Shown piece by piece: positions 33,522 to 41,242 of a stretch of 55,546 bases of DNA (position 1 is the stretch's first letter; every line of letters starts with the position of its first letter). The position numbers and the translations under genes were made by a program. This DNA is from Actinomycetes bacterium (lineage in GTDB: Bacteria; Actinomycetota; Actinomycetes; Propionibacteriales; Propionibacteriaceae), in contig JAEZVO010000032.1 of assembly GCA_023443125.1 (NCBI GenBank), positions 1-55,546 of the forward strand. The letters run 5' to 3'. The notes under the pieces were generated by a model. That model had not been told where the DNA came from, made no database searches, and saw only the letters and a list, made by a program, of their open reading frames with translations.

Positions 33522-34003
33522 TGGGCATCATGTTGCCGGGCTGGCTGGCGCAGGCGCTGAACATGGTCGGGTACGAATGGCCGTCGACCGATGAATCTGT
33601 CCTGTTGGACTGGTCATCGCGCTGGAGCGCCTTGTCGGGGCAGGTCAATGAGCGGGTGGCCGCGGTCGAGCAAGGAATCGCCCACGTCGCCTGCAACAAC
33701 CAAGGACCTGCGGTGGCTGCCTTTCAACAGCACATGTCCGTGAACGGCACGCTGCCCAACCTGCGCAACTTCTCCTCGGCGACTGCGGTGATGGGGCAGG
33801 CGTGTGCGATCGGGGCAGGAACCATCGTCGTGCTCAAGCTGGCCGTGATGGCCCAGCTTGCCATGCTCGCTGCAGCGATTGCTGCCGCCGCAGCCACGCT
33901 CGGTCTCGGGTCTGCGGCTGTGTTGGCTGCCCGCGAGGTTGCCCGCAGGCTGATCAGCGCCGCGATCAATCTCGCGGTGAGCGAGATCATGGGAGGCGCG
34001 TGA
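33521..34003 (+). CDS. WXG100-like N-terminal domain protein of a polymorphic toxin (CpnT N-domain-like)
   Basis: A 160-residue protein starting MGIMLPGWLAQALNMVGYEWPSTDE, like the N-terminal secretion domain of CpnT-type toxins, then helices with WSSRWSALSGQV and a hydrophobic Ala-rich stretch (about 100-150). AGGAGG is 7 nt from the ATG at 33521. It ends one base before the next gene, which carries the toxic domain. In related systems both parts are one polypeptide, so this may be a natural split or an old frameshift. Confidence 0.7.
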   Translation: MGIMLPGWLAQALNMVGYEWPSTDESVLLDWSSRWSALSGQVNERVAAVEQGIAHVACNNQGPAVAAFQQHMSVNGTLPNLRNFSSATAVMGQACAIGAGTIVVLKLAVMAQLAMLAAAIAAAAATLGLGSAAVLAAREVARRLISAAINLAVSEIMGGA

Positions 34004-34004
34004 C

Positions 34005-34430
34005 ATGGGTGGACTCCTCAAACTCCTGCTACGCCTCTTGACCAAGGGGACCAAGCCCAAGCCAAAGCCCCTTCCGCCCAAACCGAAACCCAAGCCGAAG
34101 CCGAAGCCGAAGCCGCACACGGGCCCGCGTACGGTGAACGCGTCGAAGCGCCAGCTGCAGAAGAAGTACAACAAGCATGCCAAAGACTTCGGGGTGGAAG
34201 GAAACTACAACCCAGCGAATGCTGAGAAGTTCGGCCAAGCAATCAAGGACCATGTGGGCGCTCCCGGGACAACCCCACTGCAGGGGACCTACCGCAGCCA
34301 GTCGGTCATCCACTATGTTGATCCGAAGACGGGACTGAACGTCATCACCAAGCCCAACGGCGAGTTCATCAGCGGATGGAAGCTCAGTCCTGTACAGCTC
34401 GAGAACGTACTCACCCATGGAGGCCTATGA
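34005..34430 (+). CDS. Colicin D-like tRNase toxin domain protein
   Basis: A 141-residue protein. A hydrophobic N-terminus leads into a Lys-Pro repeat (about 17-37) and then a toxin domain like the C-terminus of colicin D: KKYNKHAKDFGVEGNYNP (candidate catalytic His58), LQGTYRSQSVIHYVDPKTG and NGEFISGWKLSP. Colicin D cuts the anticodon loop of arginine tRNAs. That target is inferred here. The gene follows the WXG-like domain gene by one base and overlaps the probable immunity gene by four. Confidence 0.82.
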   Translation: MGGLLKLLLRLLTKGTKPKPKPLPPKPKPKPKPKPKPHTGPRTVNASKRQLQKKYNKHAKDFGVEGNYNPANAEKFGQAIKDHVGAPGTTPLQGTYRSQSVIHYVDPKTGLNVITKPNGEFISGWKLSPVQLENVLTHGGL

Positions 34431-34645
34431 TGCATCACAACGTGACCCTGACCGCCGACGAGGCCCTGGTCCTGTCGGACTGGCTGAGTCGGCACGAGGA
34501 GCTCGGCGATCTGCCGGTCGATGACGCCGAGCAGCGAGTGTTGTGGGATCTGGGTGCGGCGCTGGAATCTGTGGTGACCGAGGCATTCGATCCCGACTAC
34601 GCCGAGCTGCTCGCCGCAGCCAAGGGCCGCTTGGTCGCTGAGTGA
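34427..34645 (+). CDS. Probable immunity protein for the colicin D-like toxin
   Basis: A 72-residue acidic helical protein (MHHNVTLTADEALVLSDWLSR..., DDAEQRVLWDLGAALE, FDPDYAELL). Two adjacent ATGs (34427, 34430) follow GGAGG; the second has the better spacing, the first overlaps the toxin stop. Small size, strong acidity against a basic toxin and position directly after it argue for an immunity role. No sequence match to colicin D immunity protein is recognised. Confidence 0.7.
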   Translation: MMHHNVTLTADEALVLSDWLSRHEELGDLPVDDAEQRVLWDLGAALESVVTEAFDPDYAELLAAAKGRLVAE

Positions 34646-34655
34646 TCGCTCAGCG
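34636..34655. terminator. Short hairpin at the end of the toxin cassette
   Basis: CGCTGAG (34636-34642) pairs with CTCAGCG (34649-34655) around TGATCG, spanning the immunity-gene stop. A second relation, TGATCGCT (34643) with AGCGATCA (34688), reaches the xseB stop on the other strand. Probably a shared transcription end. Confidence 0.45.
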
Positions 34656-34685
34656 CTTGTCGACTCGCCCTCTTCCCGGGCTCGC

Positions 34686-34889
34686 TCAGCGATCAGCGTC
34701 CTCGCGGGCCTTGGCGACCTGCTCGCGGGCGCCGTCGAGAAAGCCCTGGCAGAGCTTCGCGAGTTCCTCGCCGCGTTGCCACAGCGCCATGGAATCGGCC
34801 AGCGACTCGCCGCCCGACTCGAGTTTCTTCACCACTTCGACGAGCTCCTCGCGGGCCTGCTCGTAGGTGAGCTTGGGCTGGTCAGTCAT
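34686..34889 (-). CDS. xseB: Exodeoxyribonuclease VII small subunit
   Basis: A 67-residue helical protein (MTDQPKLTYEQAREELVEVV, then KKLESGGESLADSMALWQRGEEL) with the normal size and core of XseB, which multimerises around XseA. The ATG at 34889 overlaps the end of xseA by 8 bp. The longer frame upstream is a shadow of xseA. Confidence 0.93.
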   Translation of the reverse strand: MTDQPKLTYEQAREELVEVVKKLESGGESLADSMALWQRGEELAKLCQGFLDGAREQVAKAREDADR

Positions 34890-36105
34890 TGCGGTTCCTC
34901 TCGGTGACGTCGTCGATGGTGAGGCCGAGCTCGCCGTCGGCCAGATAGGCATGGATCTGCTCGCCGACGGTGGCGTCAGCGATGGAAGAGATGGCACCGT
35001 CGTCGCCGACGAGCACCGCATAGCCGCGCTCGAGGGTGCGCTTCGGCGACGTGGCCCTCACCGTCGCGAGGAGCCTGCCCAACTCGGACGCTTCATCGCG
35101 GATCCGGCGATCAATGCTGCCGCGCAGCTGGTGGCGCAACAGGGTGAGGCGCTCGTCGTGAATGGCGAATGCCCTGGTGGGATCTGTGATGACGGGCCGC
35201 GAGCGGAGCTCGTCGAGGCGACGTTGCTCGGCGTCGATGCGCCCGGCCACGGCAGCTCGGATGCGGACGCGGGCATCGTCGAGGCCGGCGATCTCCTGCA
35301 CCACGTCGGGGACGACGCGCTTTGCGGCGTCGGTGGGGGTGGATGCGCGGAGGTCGGCGACGAGGTCGAGGATAGGGGTGTCGCGTTCGTGCCCGATGGC
35401 CGAAATCACGGGGGTTCTGGCCTTGGCGACCGCCCGGACGACCCCTTCGTCGGAGAACGGCAGCAGATCCTCCAGCGACCCACCGCCGCGGGCGATGATG
35501 ATGACGTCGACGGCGGGGTCGTCGTCGAGAGTTGCGAGGGCCTGCATCACGGACGCGGCGGCCTGCGCGCCCTGCACGAGGGCATGTTCGACGCGGAACC
35601 GCGCGCCTGGCCAGCGCAGCTCCACGTTGCGCAGCACGTCGCGTTCCGCATCGGAATCTCGGCCCGTGACAAGGCCGATCATCGCAGGCAGGAACGGAAT
35701 GGGGCGTTTGCGGCTGACGTCGAAGAGCCCCTCGGCCTGGAGTTTGCGTTTGCGCTGCTCCAGTTCGAGGAGCAGCCGTCCTTCGCCCGCGACCTGGATC
35801 TCCAGCACGGTGAATGAGAACCGCGACGTGGGTGTGTGCAGGCGGGGCTTCACCCGTGCCACGACGCGCGACCCCTCTGGCAAGGGGCCTGCAGCGTCGA
35901 GCACGGCGGCCGTGGCGGTGGCGCTGCAGGAGAAGTCGGCGTCGACGTCGCGCAACGTGAGGAACTGGATTTGTGCCGCCCGCCGGCGCAGCTCGACGAT
36001 TTGCGCCTCTACCCAGACCTCGCCGAGGCGGCCGACCCAATCGCCGACGGCCTCGACGATGCGCCCCAGCGGCTGCGGGGCTTCGCGGGAACTCGTGAGC
36101 GCCAT
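34882..36105 (-). CDS. xseA: Exodeoxyribonuclease VII large subunit
   Basis: A 407-residue nuclease subunit that degrades single-stranded DNA. The N-terminal OB fold (VGRLGEVWVEAQIVELRRRAAQIQFLTLRD) is followed by the catalytic region with ARGGGSLEDLLPFSDE and GHERDTPILDLVADLRASTPTDAA. It starts directly after the stop of an uncharacterised gene and overlaps xseB, forming a three-gene unit. Confidence 0.94.
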   Translation of the reverse strand: MALTSSREAPQPLGRIVEAVGDWVGRLGEVWVEAQIVELRRRAAQIQFLTLRDVDADFSCSATATAAVLDAAGPLPEGSRVVARVKPRLHTPTSRFSFTVLEIQVAGEGRLLLELEQRKRKLQAEGLFDVSRKRPIPFLPAMIGLVTGRDSDAERDVLRNVELRWPGARFRVEHALVQGAQAAASVMQALATLDDDPAVDVIIIARGGGSLEDLLPFSDEGVVRAVAKARTPVISAIGHERDTPILDLVADLRASTPTDAAKRVVPDVVQEIAGLDDARVRIRAAVAGRIDAEQRRLDELRSRPVITDPTRAFAIHDERLTLLRHQLRGSIDRRIRDEASELGRLLATVRATSPKRTLERGYAVLVGDDGAISSIADATVGEQIHAYLADGELGLTIDDVTERNRND

Positions 36106-36843
36106 CTACGCCTCGTCCCAGAGCCCCGACGAGCCCGTCAGCGAGAACGTGCCCAGCACGACGTTGCCCGGCTCGACGTCGTAGTTCGCCGGCAGCGCGA
36201 ACGCCAACCGCAGCTTAGACAGACCTACCCCGTACCAAAATTCCTTGCCAGTGAGCTCATTGGTGCGCTTCCAAGCGCTCTCCACTGTGAACCCGATGAA
36301 CGCTCGCGGTGACAGCTCGCCGTCGGACAGGATGCCTTCGGCAGCCACCGACGGCGACGCCAGCGAGCGCGACGACCAGACGCGGTCGTCGTCGGGACGG
36401 CGCGCTAGGAACTCTTCCTCGTTGGCGTACACGTCGGCTCGCAACCCGATGGCTCCGAGCCGGAAGGCTTGAATGATGGTGAACGAGTTGGAATCTCGGG
36501 CATTCCGCTCGGGGTACTGCGTTGGGTCGTCGACGGCGACGATGGCGTCGAGCGTTTCTTCGTCGTCGCGGAAGAACGACACATGCGCGAGTTGGCTTCG
36601 TACGCGGTACACCGCGGCCCGATGTGCCTCCGACGAGGCAAGCGCCGGCGTGGCGACGACGTCGTGGCCTTTGTGGCGAATGAGCGACAGCCTGGCGCCC
36701 GACGGGTCGGTGAAGGCGCCGACCAGGTCGAAACCTGGCACTTTCTGCAGCCCGCGCACATGCCCCGTCGCGACCGCGTCGGTGAGGAGCTTCGTCGGGT
36801 TATTCGTGGCGAATCCGAGCGTGGTGAGTTCCTGCGCTTGCAT
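36106..36843 (-). CDS. Uncharacterised protein upstream of xseA
   Basis: A 245-residue soluble protein, not recognised. It opens MQAQELTTLGFATNNPTKLL, has a charged centre (AVDDPTQYPERNARDSNS) and ends GTFSLTGSSGLWDEA. No membrane helix, signal or catalytic motif stands out. The phrase DPSGARLSLIRHKGHDV could suit a two-domain fold that binds small molecules, but this is not supported further. Start: ATG at 36843 with a TAGGGT box ending 7 nt upstream (leaderless). The open frame beyond it runs antisense through ispH. It is divergent from ispH and in line with xseAB. Confidence 0.75.
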   Translation of the reverse strand: MQAQELTTLGFATNNPTKLLTDAVATGHVRGLQKVPGFDLVGAFTDPSGARLSLIRHKGHDVVATPALASSEAHRAAVYRVRSQLAHVSFFRDDEETLDAIVAVDDPTQYPERNARDSNSFTIIQAFRLGAIGLRADVYANEEEFLARRPDDDRVWSSRSLASPSVAAEGILSDGELSPRAFIGFTVESAWKRTNELTGKEFWYGVGLSKLRLAFALPANYDVEPGNVVLGTFSLTGSSGLWDEA

Positions 36844-36897
36844 ACCCACCACCCTAGCCCTGGGGTCTGACAAGAATCTGCACCTAGACTGTGCGGC

Positions 36898-37863
36898 ATG
36901 GCTAATGAGAAGCGAGTGGTGGTGGCCGCACCGCGTGGATACTGCGCGGGGGTTGACAGGGCCGTGATCACCGTCGAGAAGTCCCTTGACCTGTACGAAC
37001 AGCCCATCTACGTGCGTAAAGAGATCGTGCACAACAAGCACGTCGTCGAAAACCTCGAGAGTCGCGGGGCGATTTTCGTCGATGAGCTCGACGAAGTGCC
37101 CGAGGGTGCCACCGTCGTGTTCTCGGCGCACGGAGTGTCGCCACTGGTGCGCGACGAGGCAGGGAAGCGGCAGTTGAAAACCGTCGACGCCACCTGCCCG
37201 CTGGTGACGAAGGTGCACCACGAGGCCAAACGCTTCGCGAAGGACGGCATGACCATTCTCCTCATCGGCCACGACGGCCACGAGGAAGTCGAGGGCACCA
37301 TGGGGGAAGCGCCCGAGAGCACCATCCTCGTCGAGTCACCTGAAGACGTCGACAAGGTGGAGCTGCCCGAAGGTGCGAATGTCGCGTGGCTCTCGCAGAC
37401 CACGCTGTCAGTGGACGAAACGATGGAGATCGTGCGGCGACTCCGCGAGAAGTTCCCCCAGCTGCAGGACCCACCGTCGGATGACATTTGCTACGCCACG
37501 CAGAACCGTCAGATGGCGGTAAAGCAGATCGCGTCCAAGGGCTGCGACCTGATGATCGTCGTGGGTTCCGACAACTCCTCCAACACGAGACGCCTTGTCG
37601 AAGTGGCGTTGGAGGCTGGCGCGAAGGCGTCGTACCGTGTGGACAACCACACGGAGATCAAGGACGAGTGGCTCGACGGGGCCGACGTGGTGGGGGTCAC
37701 CTCCGGCGCGTCAGTGCCCGAGCGGCTGGTGCAGGGCGTCCTCGAGTTTCTGGAATCGAAGGGGTATCCCCCTGGTGTTGAGGAAACCCTCACAGAAGAG
37801 ACGCTGCATTTCGCATTGCCGCCTGAGCTCAGGAAAGACCTCCGCAAGAAGGTGCAGCACTGA
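36898..37863 (+). CDS. ispH: 4-hydroxy-3-methylbut-2-enyl diphosphate reductase
   Basis: Last enzyme of the MEP isoprenoid pathway, an Fe-S protein that forms IPP and DMAPP. Cluster cysteines are Cys16 (RGYCAGVDRA), Cys100 (DATCPLVTKVH) and Cys198 (DICYATQNRQ). TSGASVPERLV is also present. Length 321 is usual. TAGACT (36885-36890) ends 7 nt before the ATG and there is no Shine-Dalgarno. It supplies precursors used by UppS encoded 5 kb upstream. Confidence 0.97.
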   Translation: MANEKRVVVAAPRGYCAGVDRAVITVEKSLDLYEQPIYVRKEIVHNKHVVENLESRGAIFVDELDEVPEGATVVFSAHGVSPLVRDEAGKRQLKTVDATCPLVTKVHHEAKRFAKDGMTILLIGHDGHEEVEGTMGEAPESTILVESPEDVDKVELPEGANVAWLSQTTLSVDETMEIVRRLREKFPQLQDPPSDDICYATQNRQMAVKQIASKGCDLMIVVGSDNSSNTRRLVEVALEAGAKASYRVDNHTEIKDEWLDGADVVGVTSGASVPERLVQGVLEFLESKGYPPGVEETLTEETLHFALPPELRKDLRKKVQH

Positions 37864-37864
37864 G

Positions 37865-38260
37865 TTAGTCGAAGAACCCTGGCGTCGTGACGCCATTGTT
37901 CCGGGCGACATCGGCGAGATGGTTGTCGAAGGTGGCGAGAGCTGCACCCTGATGGAGCGCTGCCGCGAGCACGCAGGCGTCTGGCATGCGCAGGCTGGTA
38001 GTCGCTCGAATCCGCGCGATGCGGGACGGTTCGTCGGGCGTCACCGGTAGTTGTACGACGCCAAGAGCGTCGAGCGCCTTGTGGATGGTGCGCTCGGCGC
38101 CCACCTTCGCAGGGTGGACGAGTATTTCTGCCAGGGTGAGGAAGTGCAGTGCGAGCTCTTCCTCGGTGTCCAGAATCTCCAGCGCACTGCTGGCGTGGGC
38201 GTCTCCTGGCGTGAAGTGGGCAATCAGTACGCTCGCGTCGAGAATGATCACTCGGGCCAC
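37865..38260 (-). CDS. vapC: PIN-domain RNase (VapC-family toxin)
   Basis: A 131-residue PIN domain with the acidic tetrad spread as usual: Asp8 (ILDASVLIAHF), Glu45 (TLAEILV), Asp94 (MPDACVLAAAL) and Asp112 (ATFDNHLAD). VapC toxins cut specific RNAs. It overlaps the preceding small gene by 13 bp, the arrangement expected of a vapBC operon. Its stop lies one base beyond the convergent ispH stop. Confidence 0.88.
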   Translation of the reverse strand: MARVIILDASVLIAHFTPGDAHASSALEILDTEEELALHFLTLAEILVHPAKVGAERTIHKALDALGVVQLPVTPDEPSRIARIRATTSLRMPDACVLAAALHQGAALATFDNHLADVARNNGVTTPGFFD

Positions 38261-38505
38261 TCCGCTCGAAGCTCCGCCAGATACGCGGACGGGTACGCGA
38301 GGATTCCCTGCGTCGCGATAGCGGCAGAGCGCTGCGCTTCGGCACGCTTGTCCTGTCGATGCTGAATAGCTGCCGCACCCTCGCGGAACAGGCGCGTAAC
38401 GAGCTCAGGACGTGGGGCATCCGGCCACTCTGCGGCGGCAACGGCCAGTGCGTCGGCGATCTCACTCGTTTGGGTGACCTGGAAACGCGGCAGTGCGGTT
38501 GGCAT
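38248..38505 (-). CDS. Probable VapB-type antitoxin
   Basis: An 85-residue protein directly upstream of and overlapping the PIN gene. It has an N-terminal segment that could be a ribbon-helix-helix or AbrB-like strand (ALPRFQVTQTSEIADALAVAAAEWP) and a charged C-terminal helix (QHRQDKRAEAQRSAAIATQG) suited to wrap the toxin. Family not firmly recognised; the call rests on position and size. TACACT ends 7 nt before the ATG at 38505. The open frame further upstream covers an inverted repeat and is not coding. Confidence 0.7.
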   Translation of the reverse strand: MPTALPRFQVTQTSEIADALAVAAAEWPDAPRPELVTRLFREGAAAIQHRQDKRAEAQRSAAIATQGILAYPSAYLAELRAEWPE

Positions 38506-38551
38506 GACCACGAGTGTACCACCTGTGACCTGGGTGCAACACCTGTCCGCG

Positions 38552-38630
38552 AACTTCAAAATCCGTACGCAGATGGACCAAACCCCCTGATTTTGAGGGG
38601 TTAGATGAATCTGCGTACGGATTTTGAGTT
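38552..38630. repeat. Nested inverted repeat (18-22-bp arms)
   Basis: CAAAATCCGTACGCAGAT (38557-38574) pairs perfectly with 38609-38626 and extends by four more pairs after a bulged T. The loop encloses AACCCC-N10-GGGGTT (38581-38602). It lies in the divergent spacer between the vapB-like gene and a surface-protein gene, where a terminator role is unlikely. Confidence 0.9.
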
Positions 38631-38741
38631 TTCCGCCGCAGCCCGGCATCACGGTCGCCTGCTCACCGTTCACGTAACCGTCGCACGCCGTTCACCTGGG
38701 TTAGCCAAGCTGGAACTCCCAACGTCGACTCAGGAGTTCCC

Positions 38742-39914
38742 ATGCACATCGCCCGCCGCGCGCTCGTCGGCATCATCTCGCTCGTCCTTGCCGTCAGCAC
38801 TGTGATGGCGCCATCGGCGCACGCAGACGACGACCAGATCGACGTCCTCGTCGCCACGAATGAGCCGTACGGTTCGTACCACATCAAGCAGATGGTGGAC
38901 TACGTCAATGAGCAAGGCTGGCGCATCGCACTCGTCTCGCCTGACCTCGAGCATAAAGCCGACGACGGCGTCGAGGTCATCACCTTGGACCAGGCCGACG
39001 AATGGGGCGCCGACCTCCTCGTCGTGAACGGTGCGACTGAGTGGCCAGCCACCGTGGTGGAGGCGCTGCCCAACGTCCCGGTCGTCGCCAGCTCGCTCGC
39101 CTACCTCAACCCGGAGCGCGCCAAGTTCGCCGACGACATCCGCCCGCGGCTCGTGGGCGCCACCGCGCAGTCCAGCGACGAGGCCAAGGTGTTCGCAACC
39201 CACTTCGGGCTGAACGCCGAGGACATCGAGGTTGTTGGCAACATGGGCCTCGACGACGTCGGCGCCTACAACCCGACGAAGGGCACCGTGCTCATCGCCA
39301 CTTCGGTCACTCGCCCCAACGAGACGGGCGGCGCCGCCCCCGGCACACAGCTCCTCCTCGACACCGCCGCTGCACTCGACGATGAGGGTTACCACATCCG
39401 CGTTGGCCTGCACCCGCGTGAGGACCGGAGCCTGTGGGAGCAGTACGAGATCGCCGACGAGGGCACCATCGCTGCGGCGTCGTCGGCGGAAGTAGTGGTG
39501 GGTATCCCTGGTTCGGTATTCCCGCCCATCGCGGCCATCGGCGCCCCGCTAGTTGGCATCACCGACCCGGCGCTGACCGTGCCGGACTACCTGCTGAAGC
39601 TATCTGCGAAGGTTGGCTCCGTCGACGAGGCCGTGGCTGCGGTGAAGGCCGCGTGGAAGCCGGATCCCAGCGAACTCGAGGCCGTGGTTGGCCCGGTGGG
39701 TGGCGCGAAGGAACGTCTCTGGGCGTACTGGCTCTCGGCTGTGCAGCAGGGAGAGACCGACGAGGACGAGACGCCGTCGGAAGATGCCCCTGACGTCGAA
39801 GAGTCGGAAATCGACACGGATTCCTCTGAGAGCGACGACAGCGCGCCCGAAACGTCGGATACTGTGCCCGGCCTGCCGTCGACGGGTGTCGGTGACGTCC
39901 GCTTGGCCGCCTGA
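38742..39914 (+). CDS. Secreted cell-surface protein with a cut LPxTG sorting signal
   Basis: A 390-residue exported protein. Signal peptide cleaves after PSAHA (about residue 28). The main domain (about 30-335) is an alpha/beta fold (IDVLVATNEPYGSYHIKQMV, VVGNMGLDDVGAY, GTVLIATSVTRPNETGG) not assigned to a known enzyme. A Glu/Asp/Ser-rich wall-spanning region follows, ending LPSTGVGDVRLAA and stop. LPSTG is a sortase motif, but the hydrophobic helix and positive tail that should follow are missing. In the same frame past the TGA lies RGAPLFGLAYTR, which would complete them. Confidence 0.8.
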   Translation: MHIARRALVGIISLVLAVSTVMAPSAHADDDQIDVLVATNEPYGSYHIKQMVDYVNEQGWRIALVSPDLEHKADDGVEVITLDQADEWGADLLVVNGATEWPATVVEALPNVPVVASSLAYLNPERAKFADDIRPRLVGATAQSSDEAKVFATHFGLNAEDIEVVGNMGLDDVGAYNPTKGTVLIATSVTRPNETGGAAPGTQLLLDTAAALDDEGYHIRVGLHPREDRSLWEQYEIADEGTIAAASSAEVVVGIPGSVFPPIAAIGAPLVGITDPALTVPDYLLKLSAKVGSVDEAVAAVKAAWKPDPSELEAVVGPVGGAKERLWAYWLSAVQQGETDEDETPSEDAPDVEESEIDTDSSESDDSAPETSDTVPGLPSTGVGDVRLAA

Positions 39915-39940
39915 CGAGGGGCGCCGCTGTTCGGGTTGGC

Positions 39941-41218
39941 TTACACGAGGAACCTGAACAACGGAGACCCGTAGGTGATGAGCTCCACTTCCATGCCGAC
40001 CTCGGCGATGCGCTGCATCAGGAACGGATAATCGCCGGGGTTGCCGAGCTCGATGCCCACCATGGCTGGGCCCGTCTCGCGTGAGCTGCGCTTCACGTAC
40101 TCGAAGTGGGCGATGTCGTCGTCGGGGCCGAGCACCTCGTCGAGGAAGCGACGCAGCGCGCCCGGCTGCTGCGGGAAGCTCACGAGGAAGTACCGCTTGC
40201 GGCCCTCATGGATGAGGGAGCGCTCCACGACTTCGGCGTAGCGCGCGACGTCGTTGTTACCGCCGGAAATGAGGGAGAGGACCTTCGACCCACCCGGAAT
40301 CTGCACGCGGGTGCCCACTCCGCCGGTAGGCAGCGCCGATGATGCCAGGGCGCCAGCGGGCTCCGCGATGATGCCGTCGATTTGGTACATGTCCAGCATC
40401 TCGCTGCAGACCTGCCCCTCGGGCACCCGGACGAGTTCGGGCTGCGCCTCGCGGATGATGTCGAACGTCACATCCCCTACGCGCGAGACGGCAGCGCCGT
40501 CGACGAAGGTGTCGATGTCGTTGAGTTCCATGGGCCGGCCGGCCGAGAGCGCGGCGGCCACGCACGGCGCGCCCTCTGGCTCAACCCCGACGATGCGCAC
40601 TTCCGGATGGTGGGTGCGCAGCCACGCCGCCGCTCCGGACAGGAGCCCGCCGCCGCCCACGGGCAGCATCACCACGTCGGGCATGAAGTCGAGCTGCTCG
40701 AACGCCTCCGCGACGGCGGTGGCCTGCCCGGCAATCGTGCGCGGGTCGTCGAATGCCGGCACCAGCACCTTGCCCTCAGCCTTGGCGAACTCCTTCGACG
40801 CGGCACTGGCTTGGTCATACGTGGAGCCGGCCATCACCAATTCGACGTGCCCCCCGCCCAGGGCGGTGATGCGCTCGCGCTTCTGCCTCGGAGTGGTGTG
40901 GGGGACGAAGATCGTCGCGTCGATGCCGAGCTGGGAGGCGCTGAATGCCACGCCCTGGGCGTGGTTTCCGGCCGACGCGCAGACCACGCCGGCGCGTTGC
41001 TCGTCGCTGGAGAGCTGGGCGATGAGGTTGTAGGCGCCGCGCAATTTATAGGAACGCACGGGCTGGAGGTCTTCTCGCTTGAGCCACACCTCGGTGCCGG
41101 TGAGCGTCGAGAGCCGCGGGTTGTGCTGCACAGGTGTGCGCGTGGCGACGCCGGTGATGCGCTCCAAAGCGGGAGGGATGAGTTCGGCGAGTTCAGCGAC
41201 GGAAGTCATAGGTGCCAT
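39941..41218 (-). CDS. ilvA: Threonine ammonia-lyase (threonine dehydratase)
   Basis: PLP enzyme that deaminates threonine to 2-oxobutyrate for isoleucine synthesis. PLP lysine is Lys58 (VRSYKLRGAYN), with SAGNHAQGVAF and PVGGGGLLSG. A C-terminal ACT-like domain (about 335-425) begins near KRYFLVSFPQQPGALRRFL. The ACT-like part suggests allosteric control typical of a biosynthetic or short IlvA. Start is 41218 or the ATG three codons on at 41209; no clear ribosome site decides. Confidence 0.94.
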   Translation of the reverse strand: MAPMTSVAELAELIPPALERITGVATRTPVQHNPRLSTLTGTEVWLKREDLQPVRSYKLRGAYNLIAQLSSDEQRAGVVCASAGNHAQGVAFSASQLGIDATIFVPHTTPRQKRERITALGGGHVELVMAGSTYDQASAASKEFAKAEGKVLVPAFDDPRTIAGQATAVAEAFEQLDFMPDVVMLPVGGGGLLSGAAAWLRTHHPEVRIVGVEPEGAPCVAAALSAGRPMELNDIDTFVDGAAVSRVGDVTFDIIREAQPELVRVPEGQVCSEMLDMYQIDGIIAEPAGALASSALPTGGVGTRVQIPGGSKVLSLISGGNNDVARYAEVVERSLIHEGRKRYFLVSFPQQPGALRRFLDEVLGPDDDIAHFEYVKRSSRETGPAMVGIELGNPGDYPFLMQRIAEVGMEVELITYGSPLFRFLV

Positions 41219-41242
41219 TCTTGCGTAAATTGAGCGCTCTCC

